Of a stretch of DNA of 64,000 bases, positions 62,244 through 64,000 are shown in pieces. The first letter of the stretch is position 1, and each line of letters begins with the position of its first letter. The notes under the pieces are model-generated. The model was not told where the DNA came from. It saw only the letters and a list, made by a program, of their open reading frames with translations, and did not search any database. The stretch comes from Solirubrobacterales bacterium 67-14 (GTDB lineage: Bacteria; Actinomycetota; Thermoleophilia; Solirubrobacterales; 70-9): contig MKST01000007.1 in the NCBI GenBank assembly GCA_001897355.1, positions 310,228 through 374,227 of the forward strand, in the 5' to 3' direction. The position numbers and the translations under genes are program-made.

Positions 62244-64000
62244 ATGCGTAAGTTCGTCGTAGCACTCGCTGCACTTTTCATGTTCGCCTTCGCCGCGCAG
62301 GCGAGCGCGGCGCCGCCCACTTCGATCTTCGGGGGCAAGATCCCCTGCACCCAGCAGGCGCAGCCTGACGGGCGGATCCTGTGCGCAGGCCCGGGTGGAT
62401 CCGACTCGAATGCGCCGGCGAACACAGTTCCGAGCTACGACGGAACCCCGATCGATGTCAACGTCGCCTTCCCCAATCCGCAGGAGTTCGGCGACGGCCC
62501 CTACCCACTCGCCATGTACTTCCACGGCTTCGGTGGCGGCAAGGAAGGCTTCGACGGTGACCTGAAGCGGTTCACCGACTCCGGCATGGCCGCCTTCTCG
62601 ATGACCGAGCGTGGCTTCAAGAAGTCCTGCGGCAAGCCCGACGCGATCCAGGCCCTCAACGCGGTCACCCCAGGCGCCTGCAACAAGGGCTTCATCCACC
62701 TGATGGACAGCCGCTACGAGGTCCGCGACGCGCAGTACCTGGTCAGCATCCTCGCCGACGAGGGCCTGATCGAGCCGAAGAAGATCGGCACGGTCGGCGC
62801 CTCCTACGGTGGCGCCAAGTCGATGACCCTGGGCGCGCTGAAGGACCGGATCATGCTGCCGAACGGCAACCTCGCCGACTGGAAGAGCCCCGGCGGCAAG
62901 GACATGGCGATCGCGGTCGCGGCCCCGATCGTGCCGCCCACCGACTTCGCCTACTCGCTGGTCCCCAACGGCCGCACCTACGACTACACCGTCGACAACC
63001 CCTACCTGGGCCCGGACGGCAAGGCGCCGTACGGGGTCATGAAGGCGGCGATCATCAACCTGCTGTTCGGCGCCGGTGACTCCTTCAGCGGCCAGAACGG
63101 CACCGACCTCGATCCGCTCTTCGACGTCGTCAGCTGGCGCAACCAGATGTCGGCCGGCGAACCGTACGACAACGCGGTCGGTCAGACCATGGTCTCCGAG
63201 ATGACCACCCACCACTCCTCGTACTACATCGACCACGGTGAGGAACCAGCGCCGATGGTGATCGCCGAGGGCCTCACCGACGACCTCTTCCCGATCGACG
63301 AAGCGCTGCGCTTCTACAACCGGACCAAGCACGAGTACCCGGACTCGACCGTCGGCCTGCTCTTCGCCGACATCGGCCATCCTCGGGCTCCGGTCAAGCC
63401 GGAATACAGTCAGGGTCGCGACGAAGACAAGGAGATGGGCTACCAGATCGTCGAGCAGTGGTTCAAGTACTACCTGCTCGGCCAGGGCGACAAGCCGTTT
63501 GACGGCGTGATGACCAAGTCACAGGTCTGCCCCTACTCGGACCCCTCGGGCGGCCCCTACACGGCCGACAACTGGGCCGACTTCGCGCCGGGCGAGATCC
63601 GCGTCTCGGACCCGGCCAAGCAGGTGATCTCCAAGGACGGTGGCAACTCCACCATCGCCGCCAAGTTCACGACCATCTTCGACGGCTGCACCCAGCAGGG
63701 GGAGACCGAGGAGCCCGGAATCGTCACCTATGACTTCCCGGTCACCCCGGCTGGTGGCTTCACTCTCGGTGGCGCCCCGACCGTGATCGCCGACGTCTCG
63801 GTGGCGAACGGCGGGGCCTCGCAGATCGCCGCCCGGCTGCTCGAGATCAAGAGCGGCAAGGAGCGGATCATCGCCCGTGGCGTGTACCGCCCGGACGCCA
63901 GTGGCCGCCAGGTGATCCAGCTGCACGGCAACGTCTACCACTTCGACCAGGGCAGCCGGGCCCGGCTGCAGCTGCTGCCGCGGGACGGCGACCCGGACCC
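62244..64000 (+). CDS. Secreted alpha/beta hydrolase, S15/CocE-NonD type (copy 3), runs off the right edge
   Basis: The frame is open from ATG 62244 to the window end; 585 residues are visible. It has a signal peptide (MRKFVVALAALFMFAFAAQASA) and the same core as copies 1 and 2: YFHGFGGG (Phe where copy 1 has Trp), S187 in GASYGGA, GLTDDLFPIDEA and ADIGHPRAP with the catalytic His. It is more diverged than copies 1 and 2 are from each other and has an inserted TVDNPYLGPDGKAP loop. The CocE-like beta-sandwich is entered before the edge. GGGAG lies upstream of the start. Confidence 0.87.
   Translation, partial: MRKFVVALAALFMFAFAAQASAAPPTSIFGGKIPCTQQAQPDGRILCAGPGGSDSNAPANTVPSYDGTPIDVNVAFPNPQEFGDGPYPLAMYFHGFGGGKEGFDGDLKRFTDSGMAAFSMTERGFKKSCGKPDAIQALNAVTPGACNKGFIHLMDSRYEVRDAQYLVSILADEGLIEPKKIGTVGASYGGAKSMTLGALKDRIMLPNGNLADWKSPGGKDMAIAVAAPIVPPTDFAYSLVPNGRTYDYTVDNPYLGPDGKAPYGVMKAAIINLLFGAGDSFSGQNGTDLDPLFDVVSWRNQMSAGEPYDNAVGQTMVSEMTTHHSSYYIDHGEEPAPMVIAEGLTDDLFPIDEALRFYNRTKHEYPDSTVGLLFADIGHPRAPVKPEYSQGRDEDKEMGYQIVEQWFKYYLLGQGDKPFDGVMTKSQVCPYSDPSGGPYTADNWADFAPGEIRVSDPAKQVISKDGGNSTIAAKFTTIFDGCTQQGETEEPGIVTYDFPVTPAGGFTLGGAPTVIADVSVANGGASQIAARLLEIKSGKERIIARGVYRPDASGRQVIQLHGNVYHFDQGSRARLQLLPRDGDPD

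Overview
The window is GC-rich chromosomal DNA from an actinobacterium. The gene families (CsrA, DhnA-type aldolase, AfsR-like regulators, protoglobin, secreted proteins with Lys/Arg-rich C-terminal tails) and the order glmU-prs, rplY-pth, mfd-mazG-eno-ftsB suit the deep-branching Thermoleophilia/Solirubrobacterales; that placement is an inference. No rRNA, CRISPR array, transposase or phage gene was seen. Three tRNA genes are present: initiator Met, Leu(UAA) and Gln(UUG).

Layout. 0-13 kb: a partial gene, tRNA-fMet, an MFS exporter, a secreted sulfatase, DoxX, an SDR enzyme, Ppx/GppA phosphatase, a SHOCT membrane protein, tRNA-Leu, an ECF sigma factor fused to an anti-sigma-like region, a metallo-beta-lactamase-fold hydrolase, a rhomboid-like protein without catalytic residues, and class I aldolase with a nuclease. 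13-24 kb: a small membrane protein behind a Crp-type site, CsrA, and the minus-strand housekeeping run mfd, SurA-like foldase, mazG, eno, ftsB, GT-C-like protein. 24-33 kb: a BBE-type flavin oxidase divergent from two tandem giant AfsR-like regulators. 33-36 kb: two tandem repeat-rich secreted proteins, one broken. 36-38 kb: rplY, pth, enoyl-CoA hydratase. 38-43 kb: ABC1 kinase, membrane protein, and a Cys-containing regulator with a membrane protein facing a 7Fe ferredoxin. 43-50 kb: a broken metalloprotease with an RTX-type protein, a NarL-type two-component system, and a protoglobin with a Cys-rich MarR regulator. 50-56 kb: GDPD, ilvD, TetR, prs, glmU. 56-64 kb: an HdeD-like protein, tRNA-Gln and three tandem secreted alpha/beta hydrolases.

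Most notable: (1) six intergenic copies of a two-hairpin element whose stems vary with compensating changes while linkers and loops stay constant; one copy has become the 3' end of ilvD. (2) A protoglobin-MarR operon with four regulator cysteines and two identical-design palindromic operators 30 bp apart. (3) Widespread leaderless architecture: TANNNT exactly 6 nt before the start codon of about ten genes. (4) A perfect Crp-type site near -61 of a small membrane-protein gene. (5) A probable CTG start for pth. (6) Four lesions (two nonsense, two 1-nt deletions) confined to secreted-protein genes, either decay or assembly error.
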